Shown here: piece by piece, positions 1 to 8,938 of the stretch
Layout of the letters: every line of letters begins with the position of its first letter
Numbering within the stretch: the stretch's first letter is position 1
Assembly: GCA_965242905.1 (NCBI GenBank)
Contig: CBDETM010000002.1
Span: forward strand, 5,270,001 to 5,334,000
Origin: Bin5 sp965242905
GTDB lineage: Bacteria; Chloroflexota; Anaerolineae; Caldilineales; Caldilineaceae
Reading direction: 5' to 3'
DNA length: 64,000 bases
Position numbers and translations under genes: made by a program
The notes under the pieces: generated by a model
Told to the model about the DNA's origin: nothing
Seen by the model: the letters and a program-made list of their open reading frames with translations, nothing else
Database searches by the model: none

Positions 1-1
1 C

Positions 2-295
2 CCGGACGAGACCGATCCTCTGGTCGTGGGTGTCGAACCGCCGCAGACCTACAAGGACTTGCGGAGGCTACAGACCGAGCTTTTCGCTACGTCGGATGCA
101 TCAGAGCACGAGAGGATTTGGGGTGAGATGATCGCGATCTTCCGTGACAACCACTTCTGGATTTCCGCGTCCGACCCGTTGAAGAATCCTCTGGTCGTAA
201 GCGCGGGACTTGGAAACGTGGCCAAGAGAGGATTCCAGATCCAGTCTGCCAACGAGGCAGAGTTCTACTTCTGGCAGGATGAGAGCCGACGCTGA
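2..295 (+). CDS. ABC transporter solute-binding protein, C-terminal end (partial)
   Basis: Only the last 97 residues are present; the gene starts before the window. The open frame runs from the first bases to a TGA at 293-295. The visible segment (an amphipathic stretch around ERIWGEMIAIFRDNHFWI, then an aromatic C-terminus) resembles the end of family 5 (DppA/OppA-type) extracellular binding proteins. Position is the stronger evidence: it directly precedes two permeases and two ATPases of the peptide/nickel family, the usual gene order. Role by inference: captures the substrate outside the membrane and delivers it to the permease pair. Substrate unknown. Confidence 0.6.
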   Translation, partial: PDETDPLVVGVEPPQTYKDLRRLQTELFATSDASEHERIWGEMIAIFRDNHFWISASDPLKNPLVVSAGLGNVAKRGFQIQSANEAEFYFWQDESRR

Positions 296-314
296 TTTCG
301 GCATATGGAATGAC

Positions 315-342
315 CGGGGGGGCGGGCGCGGCCCGCCCCCCG
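315..342 (+). terminator. GC-rich hairpin between binding-protein and permease genes
   Basis: Bases 317-327 pair perfectly with 331-341 (11 bp, nearly all G-C, 3-nt loop). It starts 20 bases after the binding-protein stop and has no T-run. Such hairpins between a binding-protein gene and its permease genes commonly act as partial terminators or as 3'-end mRNA stabilisers that keep the binding protein in excess. That role is inferred here. Confidence 0.55.
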
Positions 343-440
343 AACCACCGCCACGATTCGGGCAATACGCACGACGGAAATTCGTAGCACCAGCAGGTTT
401 CTTGAGTTCTCCCCACAGGTACTGACAGGGAAGGGAGTCA

Positions 441-1439
441 ATGCTTACACAGTACATTGGCAGACGACTTCTGCTTTTAATCCCGTTGATCTTGCTCATC
501 TCCGTCATATCGTTCGTACTGATCCAACTGCCGCCGGGGGACATTCTGAACATGGAGGTCCTGCGACTGCGGTCGGCGGGTACGCAGGTATCCGAGGAGG
601 AGGTCGAGGCGTTGCGGCAACTTTACGGGCTGGACAAGTCGATGCCGGAACAGTACTGGCTTTGGATAACAAACATCCTGTTCAAAGGCAATTTCGGGAC
701 TTCGTTCACCTACGTCAAGTCGGTAAGCGAGATCCTGGCGGCGCGCGTTCCTCTGACGGCGGCGGTATCGGTCCTGACCGCGGTTTTCGTCTGGGTGACG
801 GCGGTGCCGATTGGTGTCTACTCTGCAACGCACCAGTACTCATTGGTCGACTATTTCTGGACATTCGTTTCGTTTATTGGCGTTGCGACACCAGGTTTTC
901 TGCTGGCTTTGATCTTTTTGTGGCTGGCATTTGTCTGGTTCGACATTTCGGCAATCGGTCTGTTTTCGCAACAGTATGAGACCGCGCCCTGGAGCTGGGG
1001 GAAGTTGGTGAACATGCTTCAGCACATCTGGGTGCCGATTGTCATTATCGGTATGGCAAATACGGCGGGGATGATGCGCACGATGCGGGGGATGATGCTG
1101 GACGAATTGAACAAGCAGTATGTCATCACGGCACGTTCCAAAGGTTTGACTGAGACGCGGCTTCTAGTCAAATATCCGGTGCGGACTTCGATGAACCCCG
1201 TATTCAGCACAATCGGTTGGATGTTACCGGGGATAATCTCGGGTGAGGTGCTGGTTTCGATGGTGCTAAACATCCCGACGACGGGACCGGTGCTGTTGCA
1301 GGCCCTTTTGAACCAGGACATGTTTCTAGCAGGCAGCATCGTGTTCATTCTGAGTATCTTGACCGTGGTCGGCACCCTGGTCTCCGATATCCTGCTGGTG
1401 TGGCTGGATCCGCGTATCCGCTATGAGGGTGTAGCCTGA
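441..1439 (+). CDS. ABC transporter permease, DppB/OppB family
   Basis: 332 residues, the usual length for this family. The N-terminus (ATG at 441, preceded by a GGGAAGGGAG ribosome-binding site) runs straight into a first membrane helix at about residues 9-29, followed by a periplasmic stretch with the GLDKSMPEQYW motif typical of peptide permeases. Five further helices follow. The cytoplasmic coupling loop YVITARSKGL (about residue 230) is the EAA motif that contacts the ATPase. Its stop TGA shares one base with the start of the next permease (TGATG), so the two are translationally coupled. Half of the channel of a peptide/nickel-type importer; substrate not deducible. Confidence 0.92.
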   Translation: MLTQYIGRRLLLLIPLILLISVISFVLIQLPPGDILNMEVLRLRSAGTQVSEEEVEALRQLYGLDKSMPEQYWLWITNILFKGNFGTSFTYVKSVSEILAARVPLTAAVSVLTAVFVWVTAVPIGVYSATHQYSLVDYFWTFVSFIGVATPGFLLALIFLWLAFVWFDISAIGLFSQQYETAPWSWGKLVNMLQHIWVPIVIIGMANTAGMMRTMRGMMLDELNKQYVITARSKGLTETRLLVKYPVRTSMNPVFSTIGWMLPGIISGEVLVSMVLNIPTTGPVLLQALLNQDMFLAGSIVFILSILTVVGTLVSDILLVWLDPRIRYEGVA

Positions 1440-2596
1440 TGAGCGAGAACGTCCAACAGGAAGAAGAGATGGGGCCCGTACAAAGGGTTTCCGCAGATGA
1501 TCCCAGCCGCGAAAAACAGGCCCTGTATACGGCTTCGCAATCGCAGCTGATCTGGCGGCGATTCAAGAGGCACAAGCTTGCGCAGGCTTCGATGGTCATT
1601 CTGGGGCTCCTTTATCTGGTTGCTGCGCTGGGTGAGTTTATTGCACCGTACGATACGAAGCATGACTTCAAGGGGTTCGTGTACGCGCCGCCGGCCAAGA
1701 TCCATCTCTTTGACGAGAATGGTTTTGCCGGTCCGTTCGTTTACGGGTTGAAGGGGGGGCGCGATGAACAGTACAACCGGGTATTTGAGGAGGTAAAGGA
1801 AGAGAAGTACCCCGTACGGTTCTTTGTGCGCGGTGATCCTTACGAAATGTGGGGGCTGTTTGAAACGGACCGCCATCTCTTTGGGGTAGGAGAAGAGGGG
1901 CAGATCTTTCTGTTCGGGACGGACCGGCTGGGGCGAGACCTGTTTTCGCGGGTAATCTACGGAACGCGCATTTCGCTGACGATTGGGCTGGTGGGCGTCT
2001 TTCTCAGTTTTGTATTTGGGTTGGTGATTGGTGGCATCTCGGGGTATTTCGGCGGGGTAACGGATGAGGTCATTCAGCGACTGATCGATCTGCTCGTCTC
2101 GATTCCGCAGTTGCCGCTGTGGATGGCACTGGCGGCGGCGGTACCCCGGGACTGGGACTCCATTCAGACCTACTTTGCGATTACAATCGTACTCTCGATC
2201 GTGGGCTGGGCGGGCCTGGCGCGGACGGTGCGCGGGCGCCTGCTATCGTTACGGGAAGAGGATTTTACAATTGCGGCGCGCGTATCCGGCGTCGGCGAGT
2301 GGCGAATCATCACAAAGCACCTGTTGCCGCTCTTTGCGAGCTATATCGTGGTGGCGATCACGCTTGCCGTTCCCGGCATGATAATCGGTGAAACGAGCCT
2401 CAGTTTCATCGGTCTGGGAATCCAGCCGCCCGCGGTCAGTTGGGGCACCCTCCTGCAGGACGCGCAGATGATCGCGAACGTTGCCCTCCATCCCTGGATG
2501 CTGATTCCGGCGCTGTTTGTGATTGTAACCGTGCTCATGTTCAATTTTCTGGGCGATGGACTGCGGGATGCGGCAGACCCATACTCGATGACGTAG
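1439..2596 (+). CDS. ABC transporter permease, DppC/OppC family
   Basis: 385 residues, longer than the roughly 300 typical of DppC. The extra length is an external loop of about 100 residues between the first membrane helix (about 50-70) and the HLFGTDRLGRD motif (about 155-172) that opens the permease domain. The EAA-type coupling loop (FTIAARVSGVGEWRI) lies near residue 280. It partners the preceding permease, with which it overlaps by one base. The extended loop probably faces the binding protein; similar loops occur in a subgroup of bacterial peptide permeases. Confidence 0.92.
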   Translation: MSENVQQEEEMGPVQRVSADDPSREKQALYTASQSQLIWRRFKRHKLAQASMVILGLLYLVAALGEFIAPYDTKHDFKGFVYAPPAKIHLFDENGFAGPFVYGLKGGRDEQYNRVFEEVKEEKYPVRFFVRGDPYEMWGLFETDRHLFGVGEEGQIFLFGTDRLGRDLFSRVIYGTRISLTIGLVGVFLSFVFGLVIGGISGYFGGVTDEVIQRLIDLLVSIPQLPLWMALAAAVPRDWDSIQTYFAITIVLSIVGWAGLARTVRGRLLSLREEDFTIAARVSGVGEWRIITKHLLPLFASYIVVAITLAVPGMIIGETSLSFIGLGIQPPAVSWGTLLQDAQMIANVALHPWMLIPALFVIVTVLMFNFLGDGLRDAADPYSMT

Positions 2597-2641
2597 GTGC
2601 TGTCGAGGCGCGGAGAAGCGCCTCAAGATTGACGAGAGCCC

Positions 2642-3694
2642 ATGGCCTACGACTCGCTTCTTGAAGTCAAGAACCTGATGACCCATTTCCACCTGCACGA
2701 AGGCATCGTGCGGGCGGTCGACGGTGTGTCGTTTGACGTCCGGCGCGGCCAGACTTTAGGCATCATTGGTGAGAGCGGTTGCGGGAAATCGGTGACGGTG
2801 CATTCGATTCTACGCCTCGTCCCGTCGCCGCCGGGCAACATTGTGGACGGACAGATCTTGTTGCACCAGGGCGAGAACGGGAAGGACCCTGGTGCGATCG
2901 ACCTGGCCCAGTTGGACCCGCGCGGGGCTCAAATCCGTACGATTCGGGGCGCCGAGATCAGCATGGTCTTCCAGGAGCCGATGACTTCGTTCGGCCCTAT
3001 GCACACGATTGGGAACCAGATAATCGAGACCATACTGCTTCACCAGGAGGGCGTGGAAAGTTCCGATGCGCGTGAACTGGCGGTCGAGAATCTGCGACGG
3101 GTTGGCATTCCGCGGGCGGAACAGATTGTGGACGCCTATCCACACCAGCTGAGCGGCGGGATGAGACAGCGGGCAATGATTGCGATGGCGCTTTCGTGTA
3201 CGCCGCGACTTCTGATCGCGGATGAGCCGACGACTGCGCTGGACGTTACGATTCAGGCTCAGATTCTGGAACTGCTGACGGCCTTGCAGCAAGAGGTGGG
3301 TATGGCCGTCATCTTCATTACGCACAATTTGGGCGTGATTGCCGAAGTCGCGGATGAAGTGGCGGTCATGTACCTGGGGCGCATTGTCGAACAGGCCAGT
3401 GTGAACGAGCTGTTCGACAACCCGCGGCATCCCTATACGCAAGGGCTACTGAATTCGATTCCGCACATTGACGAGGAGAAGCTGCCACGGCTGCGGGCGA
3501 TCGAAGGCGTTGTTCCTGACCCGTATGAGATACCCAGCGGCTGTGCCTTCAGTGACCGCTGTCCGAGCTTTATGCCGGGAACGTGCGACAGGGCGATGCC
3601 GGAGCTGGATGAGACAGTGCCCGGTCATCGCGTGCGCTGCTTTTTGTACTCAGACGTCGAAGAGAGGCTGACCGAGGAAGAACATGGCGGATGA
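2642..3694 (+). CDS. ABC transporter ATP-binding protein, DppD/OppD family
   Basis: 350 residues. Walker A GESGCGKS at residues 43-50, Q-loop FQEPMTSF near 110, signature LSGGM at 170-174, Walker B with D194-E195 in LLIADEPTTALD, and switch His in FITHNLG. The C-terminal oligopeptide-transporter extension carries the GCAFSDRCP cysteine motif typical of OppD/DppD; in some relatives such cysteines bind an Fe-S cluster. It sits 45 bp after the second permease and overlaps the next ATPase gene by 11 bp, so the two ATPases are likely made together and act as a heterodimer. Confidence 0.93.
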   Translation: MAYDSLLEVKNLMTHFHLHEGIVRAVDGVSFDVRRGQTLGIIGESGCGKSVTVHSILRLVPSPPGNIVDGQILLHQGENGKDPGAIDLAQLDPRGAQIRTIRGAEISMVFQEPMTSFGPMHTIGNQIIETILLHQEGVESSDARELAVENLRRVGIPRAEQIVDAYPHQLSGGMRQRAMIAMALSCTPRLLIADEPTTALDVTIQAQILELLTALQQEVGMAVIFITHNLGVIAEVADEVAVMYLGRIVEQASVNELFDNPRHPYTQGLLNSIPHIDEEKLPRLRAIEGVVPDPYEIPSGCAFSDRCPSFMPGTCDRAMPELDETVPGHRVRCFLYSDVEERLTEEEHGG

Positions 3695-4718
3695 CAACGA
3701 GCTCTTGCTCGAGGTCAATGACCTGAGAATGTACTTTCCCATTCAGAAGGGACTGCTGCGGCGCACCACGGGATATGTCAAGGCCGTTGACGGGGTCAGT
3801 TTGTCGATCAGAAAGGGCGAGACGCTGGGGCTGGTCGGGGAAAGCGGGTGCGGTAAGACGACGACCGGCCGCTGTATCGTGCGCGTTTACCAGCCAACCG
3901 GCGGCGAAATCGTTTTCCATGACGAAGGCGAGGCAGTCGACATAAACCGGCTGACGAGGCAGGAGCTCAAGGCCTTTCGTCGAAACATGCAGATGATCTT
4001 TCAGGATCCCTTCTCGTCTCTGAACCCGCGGATGACGGTGCTGGAGCTGGTGGGGGAGCCGCTGCTGGCACATGGGATCGCACGCGGCCAGGCGTTGGAG
4101 GACCGGGTCGCAGAGATGGTGAGAGCGGTGGGGCTGCGGGTCGAACATCTGCCACGCTATCCGCACAGCTTCAGCGGCGGGCAGCGTCAGCGGATTGGCA
4201 TTGCGCGTGCGCTGGTGCAGCGCCCCAAACTGGTGGTCTGCGACGAGCCGGTTTCCGCCCTGGACGTATCGGTCCAGTCACAGGTCGTCAATCTGTTGCA
4301 GGATCTGCAGTCGGACCTGGATCTTACCTATCTGTTTGTAGCGCACGACATGAGCGTTGTGCGGCAGGTCAGCAACCGGATTGCGGTGATGTATGTGGGC
4401 AAATTGGTCGAAGTGGCGGAGTCGGAGGAGTTGCTGCGCAATCCCAAGCACCCTTACAGCGAGACGTTGCTTTCGGCTGTGCCGCGCCCGAATCCGCATC
4501 ACCACATGCAGCGGCTGAACCTGGAAGGCGAGCCGGCGGACCCGGCCAACGCGCCGCCGGGTTGCGTGTTTCACCCGCGTTGCCGCTATATGGAGGAAGT
4601 CTGCCAGACGGACGTGCCGCCCCTGATCGAGTTGACGCCGGGTCACCACGTCGCATGTCACTTTGCCGACTCCCTGGAACTGCAGGGGATCGATCCCACG
4701 CGCTCTCCCCAGGCCTGA
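3684..4718 (+). CDS. ABC transporter ATP-binding protein, DppF/OppF family
   Basis: 344 residues. Walker A GESGCGKT at 52-59, Q-loop FQDPFSSLNPRM near 106, signature FSGGQ at 163-167, Walker B D187-E188, and H-loop VAHDMSVV. The SSLNPRM segment and the C-terminal GCVFHPRC motif mark the DppF/OppF subfamily. The start ATG at 3684 lies inside the previous gene (11-bp overlap). It completes a five-component importer whose binding protein is cut by the window edge. The catabolic genes that follow on the same strand start 43 bp later. Confidence 0.93.
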   Translation: MADDNELLLEVNDLRMYFPIQKGLLRRTTGYVKAVDGVSLSIRKGETLGLVGESGCGKTTTGRCIVRVYQPTGGEIVFHDEGEAVDINRLTRQELKAFRRNMQMIFQDPFSSLNPRMTVLELVGEPLLAHGIARGQALEDRVAEMVRAVGLRVEHLPRYPHSFSGGQRQRIGIARALVQRPKLVVCDEPVSALDVSVQSQVVNLLQDLQSDLDLTYLFVAHDMSVVRQVSNRIAVMYVGKLVEVAESEELLRNPKHPYSETLLSAVPRPNPHHHMQRLNLEGEPADPANAPPGCVFHPRCRYMEEVCQTDVPPLIELTPGHHVACHFADSLELQGIDPTRSPQA

Positions 4719-4761
4719 AAGGAAGACCGGGCTCCACACAACATCCCACGAGAGGAAACCC

Positions 4762-5685
4762 ATGGAGAAACTCGTTATCACCGTGACCACGGACTCATCG
4801 TTGTCTTTTCCGCGAAACCCTTTTTTGACGCATTGTGACGATACGAAGGGGGTCGCGGAAGAGTACATTCGATCGATGAACGCGGGCGCTACGATTGTGC
4901 ATACACACGGCCAGTACAGGTCGGACCCGGTGATCCAGCCTGACGGCAAGCAGCTTTCGATACCGAATGTCGAGGGTTGGCGGGATATCACGGAACGGGT
5001 GCGGGCGGCGGGCGAGCCGATTGTACAGTTCGGGCTGGCGAGTATGCGACTGGAACAGAAACTGGAGCTGTGGGAGCAGCTCAAGCCGGACATGAGTTCG
5101 ATCAACTTCAACTCGCATGATGAGTATTTTCAGCCTGATTCAGACTATGCTCCCGTGCCGATCTACTCGGTGCACCCGATTCCGGAACTCAGAATGTACT
5201 CGAGCCTTGCTAAAAAGTATGGCGTGAAGCAGGAGATTGAGTGCTTCAACACCGGCGCGTATTGGGCGATAGGCAAGATTCGCGGAGGTGACTTCTGGAC
5301 CGAGGAGGGGGTCAGGGAAATTGAGGAGGACCTGCTGCCTGAGCCATTGTGGGTGACGCTGTTCTTCGGCTGGGAAGGACAGGGCTGGACGCCGCCGACG
5401 GCCAAAGGACTTCAGTATATGGTGGACCATTTGCCGCCGAGAACGAATTTCAGCATGAGCTGCATGGACCCGCCCAACTACTGGTCGATGGTGGCACACA
5501 CGATTGCGATCGGAGGCCATGTGCGGGTTGGTATGGAAGACTGCCCGTTCGTCGAGGACGGTGTTTACGCAAAATCGAACGCTGAGCTGGTGGAGAAAGC
5601 TGTTCGCATCGCGCGCGAGGTTGGCAGAGAGATTGCATCGGGAACTGAGGCGAGAGAGATCGTAGGTTTGCCGGCGGCGCGGTAG
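4762..5685 (+). CDS. Beta-keto acid cleavage enzyme (BKACE/DUF849 family)
   Basis: 307 residues. The ATG at 4762 is preferred over an upstream in-frame ATG at 4663 because it follows AGAGGAAACCC and because the extra 33 residues would lie inside the previous gene. Family members are zinc-dependent TIM barrels that condense a beta-keto acid (for example 3-keto-5-aminohexanoate) with acetyl-CoA, giving acetoacetate and a new acyl-CoA. The likely zinc ligands are visible: H47 and H49 in VHTHG and E259 in RVGMED. The N-terminus and the segment after HTH (GQYRS) differ from the common HxHxR form, so the substrate is probably not the classical lysine-fermentation intermediate. It follows the ABC importer and probably acts on its cargo. 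Confidence 0.82.
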   Translation: MEKLVITVTTDSSLSFPRNPFLTHCDDTKGVAEEYIRSMNAGATIVHTHGQYRSDPVIQPDGKQLSIPNVEGWRDITERVRAAGEPIVQFGLASMRLEQKLELWEQLKPDMSSINFNSHDEYFQPDSDYAPVPIYSVHPIPELRMYSSLAKKYGVKQEIECFNTGAYWAIGKIRGGDFWTEEGVREIEEDLLPEPLWVTLFFGWEGQGWTPPTAKGLQYMVDHLPPRTNFSMSCMDPPNYWSMVAHTIAIGGHVRVGMEDCPFVEDGVYAKSNAELVEKAVRIAREVGREIASGTEAREIVGLPAAR

Positions 5686-5717
5686 CCGGGAACAGGAACA
5701 GTGCAGATGGAGGAGCC

Positions 5718-6566
5718 ATGAAAGGTCTGAGCTGCAATTCCGGTCTGCTGCACACGTACAGTGTCGAAGAGTCGATAGATATCCTGGCGGACCAGGGATA
5801 CCAGGCGATCGACATCAGCCTGGAGCTGGCGCCGCCGTTTATACCCCCACCCAAGCCGCATATGGATTCGGGGGCGGACCCGGCGCGGCGCCGTGCTGTG
5901 CGTGACTACGCGCAAAAGGCTGGGATTGCGATCGGCGCATTGAACGCGCACACGAATGTGATTCATGGCGACCCGGAGTTGCGGCGGGAGAACACGGAGT
6001 TTATTCGCGGCGGGTTGCAGCTGGCGTCGGATATGGAGGTCGCCTACGTGATCAGCGGATGCGGGGTCAAGCTGTTCTACGGGTGGGAGAGCACGTACTG
6101 GGACTGGTGCCTGGAGGCGATGCGCGACCTTGTGGAGGATGCCGAGCGGCTGGGCGTGATGCTTCTGATTGAGGCGGCCAGCCCTTACGGATCGCTGGTA
6201 CACAATCTTGAACGTTTGCAGAGGCTGCTGTCAACGCCTGGACTTGAGGGCTTGGGCGTGCTCTTTGACCCGGCACATTACCACGTGCGGGGCGACTCCG
6301 TGCTTGACGCCTACCTGGCGCTGGGTGATCGCGTGAAGCACATGCACGCCAAGGACGCGCGCGGCAACAGCGAGGATTTCGGCTTTCCGCCGCTGGGAGA
6401 GGGTGAGATCGATTTTGCCGGCTTGATTACGGCGATGGTAGGCGGCGGCTTTTCCGGGTACATTTCAATCGAGTATGAAGCGATGGCATGGGGTTACCCC
6501 GACGATCCTTTGAGGGTGCTGGCGGATGGGAAGGCGTTCGTTGAAGGCATTCTCGAAGGGGATTGA
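5718..6566 (+). CDS. Sugar phosphate isomerase/epimerase-like TIM barrel
   Basis: 282 residues with a strong GGAGG ribosome-binding site just before the ATG. The sequence fits the xylose-isomerase-like (AP endonuclease 2) barrel family. Candidate metal ligands are E in LLIEAAS (about 154), the FDPAHYH segment (about 187), H in KHMHAKD (about 212) and the terminal IEYEA (about 254). Members include hydroxypyruvate isomerase, tagatose epimerases, IolE and IolH, and many are unassigned. It lies 32 bp after the BKACE gene and belongs to the same catabolic run. The exact reaction cannot be read from sequence. Confidence 0.85.
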   Translation: MKGLSCNSGLLHTYSVEESIDILADQGYQAIDISLELAPPFIPPPKPHMDSGADPARRRAVRDYAQKAGIAIGALNAHTNVIHGDPELRRENTEFIRGGLQLASDMEVAYVISGCGVKLFYGWESTYWDWCLEAMRDLVEDAERLGVMLLIEAASPYGSLVHNLERLQRLLSTPGLEGLGVLFDPAHYHVRGDSVLDAYLALGDRVKHMHAKDARGNSEDFGFPPLGEGEIDFAGLITAMVGGGFSGYISIEYEAMAWGYPDDPLRVLADGKAFVEGILEGD

Positions 6567-6635
6567 GTTGAAAACTCGGCTGGTCTTCATGATGAACCGC
6601 TTCTCGTTACAGATGATCAGACTGGAGGCTTCGCG

Positions 6636-7685
6636 GTGAAAGCTGCCATACTACGCGCGTTCAAACGGCCTTTGGCATGGCAGGAGATTACGACCCCCAG
6701 CCCCGAACCAGATGAAGTTCTGGTGCAGGTCATGGCCTGCGGCATCGACGGCACGGATCTCAAGCTGCTGGACGGATTCGGCTACACACCGGAACTGCCG
6801 TTCATCATGGGGCATGAGGTTGCGGGGGTCGTCACTGAGGCTGGATACCGGGTGACCGGGTTCGAGGAAGGCGACCGGGTAATCGTTTACAATTTCACGA
6901 CGTGCGGGAACTGCCTGCCCTGCCGGTCGTTCCGGGAGCAGATCTGCGTGAACATGGGCGGCGTTCTGGGGGCCAAGGACCGGCACGGCGGATATGCCGA
7001 GTACGTGGCGGTACCGGGCCGGCAGTTGGTGCACGTTCCTGCAGGCGTGTCGTGGCCGGACGGGGCGGTCTGCTGCGATGCGGGGATGACGGCGTATCAT
7101 GCCATCGACCGTGCCAGGCTGCGGTTGGGAGAGTCCGTGCTGGTCGTCGGCGTTGGCGGCGTGGGATCGATCGCGGTCCAGCTGGCTAAAGCGGCTGGGG
7201 CTCGTGTTTTCGCGGTCGAGATCTCGGAGGCGAAGAAGGAGTGGGCGCGTCAGCTGGGGGCAGATGAAGTCCTCGACCCAGAGGACGGTGAACTGCCGGG
7301 CGCAGTGCGGGACCTGACAGACGGGCTCGGCGTTGACTGTGTGATAGACATTGTTGGTCAGACTGAGACGATGGCGGCCGGGGTTGAATCGCTGCGGCAT
7401 GGAGGGCGGCTGGTCATTGTGGGTTACACGCCGGACCATTACCCGGTAGAAGGGAAGTACCTGGCCCAGAATGAACTGGAGATCATCGGTACGCGGGCGG
7501 GGCGCAAGCAGGACCTGATCGAGGTTTCCCAGTTGATGGCTGCAGGGAAGATCCGCTCGATCGTCACCCAGACTTTCCCGATGGAAAACGCGAATGAGGC
7601 GCTGGCGGTCCTGCGTTCCGGCGACAATATGGGGAGAATCGTGCTGTTGACGCCGTCCGGGCGGCAGGCGGTGGAGGCGGCATAG
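6636..7685 (+). CDS. Zinc-dependent alcohol dehydrogenase (MDR family)
   Basis: 349 residues from a GTG start preceded by GGAGG. Catalytic zinc ligands are C35 and H60-E61 (GHE). The four structural-zinc cysteines are C90, C93, C96 and C104. The Rossmann motif VGVGGVGS follows at about 170, so the cofactor is NAD(P)H. Family members oxidise secondary alcohols, polyols (sorbitol/threonine dehydrogenase type) or similar. In this context it likely oxidises a hydroxyl intermediate for the neighbouring BKACE and isomerase. Substrate unassigned. Confidence 0.88.
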   Translation: MKAAILRAFKRPLAWQEITTPSPEPDEVLVQVMACGIDGTDLKLLDGFGYTPELPFIMGHEVAGVVTEAGYRVTGFEEGDRVIVYNFTTCGNCLPCRSFREQICVNMGGVLGAKDRHGGYAEYVAVPGRQLVHVPAGVSWPDGAVCCDAGMTAYHAIDRARLRLGESVLVVGVGGVGSIAVQLAKAAGARVFAVEISEAKKEWARQLGADEVLDPEDGELPGAVRDLTDGLGVDCVIDIVGQTETMAAGVESLRHGGRLVIVGYTPDHYPVEGKYLAQNELEIIGTRAGRKQDLIEVSQLMAAGKIRSIVTQTFPMENANEALAVLRSGDNMGRIVLLTPSGRQAVEAA

Positions 7686-7757
7686 GGCGGCGGCCTAACC
7701 AGTCCTTCCAGATCTGCGCAAACCAAGGCCAACGTTTCGGCACACTGAGAGTGCACA

Positions 7758-8678
7758 ATGATTGTTGACGCCCACAGCCACGTGTTTCCTCGGATCCATG
7801 GTCAGAATGGCGCCGGTCCGACACGAGGAACCGGTTATGGGCGTGCCATCATCGGCGGCGAGGAGGTCCAGGTAACTCTGCCCATGGGTGAAGGGTTGGC
7901 TTATTCGCCGGAGCAACTGCTGGCCAATTTGGACTGGGGCGGGGTGGAGAAGGCTGTGCTCTTGCAGGGCCCCATGTATGGAGAGTGCAACCGGTACGCA
8001 ATGGATGCGCTGCAGCAGTACCCTGAGAGGTTGGTTGGCGCCGCTTATTTCGATCCGTGGATGGACGACAGCCGTACGACTTTTGAATCGACGCTGGCGT
8101 CGCCGGGCTTTTGCGCGGTCAAGCTGGAGTGCTCGGTCCCTTCGGGACTGTGCGGAATTCACCCGGAAGCGCAGTTGGGGGCTCCCGAATTAGACTGGCT
8201 GTGGCAGGAGATAGAGAGTCGAGGCCTGGTATTGGTACTTGACCTGGGTGGGATTGGCAGTCGATCCTATCAGACGGATGCCGTGCGAAAGATTGCCGTG
8301 CGGCACCCCCGGCTGCGGATTGTAATCGCGCACCTGGGTCAGCCCAGGCCGGAGGCGGAGTCGGTGCCCCGACTCTGGAAGCTGTGGGAGGAGCAGGTCG
8401 ACCTGGGCTTGCTGGACAATGTGTGGTTCGACTGTGCATCCCTTATTGCATTCGTCCAGGAAGAGGGCTACCCTTTCCCCAGTGTCGAACGCTACCTGCG
8501 GATGGGAATCGACCGAATCGGCGCGAGCAAAGTGATGTGGGGGACAGATCAGCCGGGAACCCTGTTGCACGCAACGTACAAGCAGTACGTCGAGCTGGCG
8601 AAGATCCACACTGCTTTCCTATCATCCAACGAACAGGCGGGGGTATTGGGGGAGACTGCTCTACGCGTGTATGGATAA
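7758..8678 (+). CDS. Amidohydrolase-2 family metal-dependent hydrolase
   Basis: 306 residues beginning MIVDAHSHVF: the HxH metal motif (H6, H8) at the end of the first barrel strand is characteristic. A later His (IVIAHLGQ, about 196) and the WGTDQPG aspartate (about 262) complete the site. The family includes ACMSD-type decarboxylases and lactone or amide hydrolases such as LigI. It is the last gene of the first catabolic run and is followed by a 540-bp non-coding stretch. Which reaction it performs cannot be decided from sequence. Confidence 0.85.
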   Translation: MIVDAHSHVFPRIHGQNGAGPTRGTGYGRAIIGGEEVQVTLPMGEGLAYSPEQLLANLDWGGVEKAVLLQGPMYGECNRYAMDALQQYPERLVGAAYFDPWMDDSRTTFESTLASPGFCAVKLECSVPSGLCGIHPEAQLGAPELDWLWQEIESRGLVLVLDLGGIGSRSYQTDAVRKIAVRHPRLRIVIAHLGQPRPEAESVPRLWKLWEEQVDLGLLDNVWFDCASLIAFVQEEGYPFPSVERYLRMGIDRIGASKVMWGTDQPGTLLHATYKQYVELAKIHTAFLSSNEQAGVLGETALRVYG

Positions 8679-8710
8679 GTGAAGATCTATTGCAACAACC
8701 AAGCCGTGAT

Positions 8711-8938
8711 GTGTGTGTACTGTGTACGGTCTGCCTAGGGTATGTACCGTCAGGATTTCTGTAGCGGGCTCGCGATGGTCATCGCGGTGGACGTTGGGCA
8801 TAAATGGGAGTTGCCTCGCCTGTCTTGCCTGCGCTGGCACTTATTCGGAATCAGCCAAGACGCGGGGTGGGGGGGGTGAAGCCCGGCCGCCGCGAGACGA
8901 TAACTTCAAATTAGCCACACACTCGCTACGGCGCGGAC
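8711..8938 (+). repeat. Left module of composite repeat, copy A
   Basis: Aligns along its length, roughly 80% by eye, with 28403-28634. A 40-base block (8761-8800 and 28456-28495) is identical in the two. Inside it CGCGATG (8771-8777) and CATCGCG (8780-8786) form a perfect 7-bp hairpin with a 2-nt loop. No open frame is shared by the copies, so the conservation is not protein-driven. It sits directly upstream of the 66-bp core. Confidence 0.75.
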
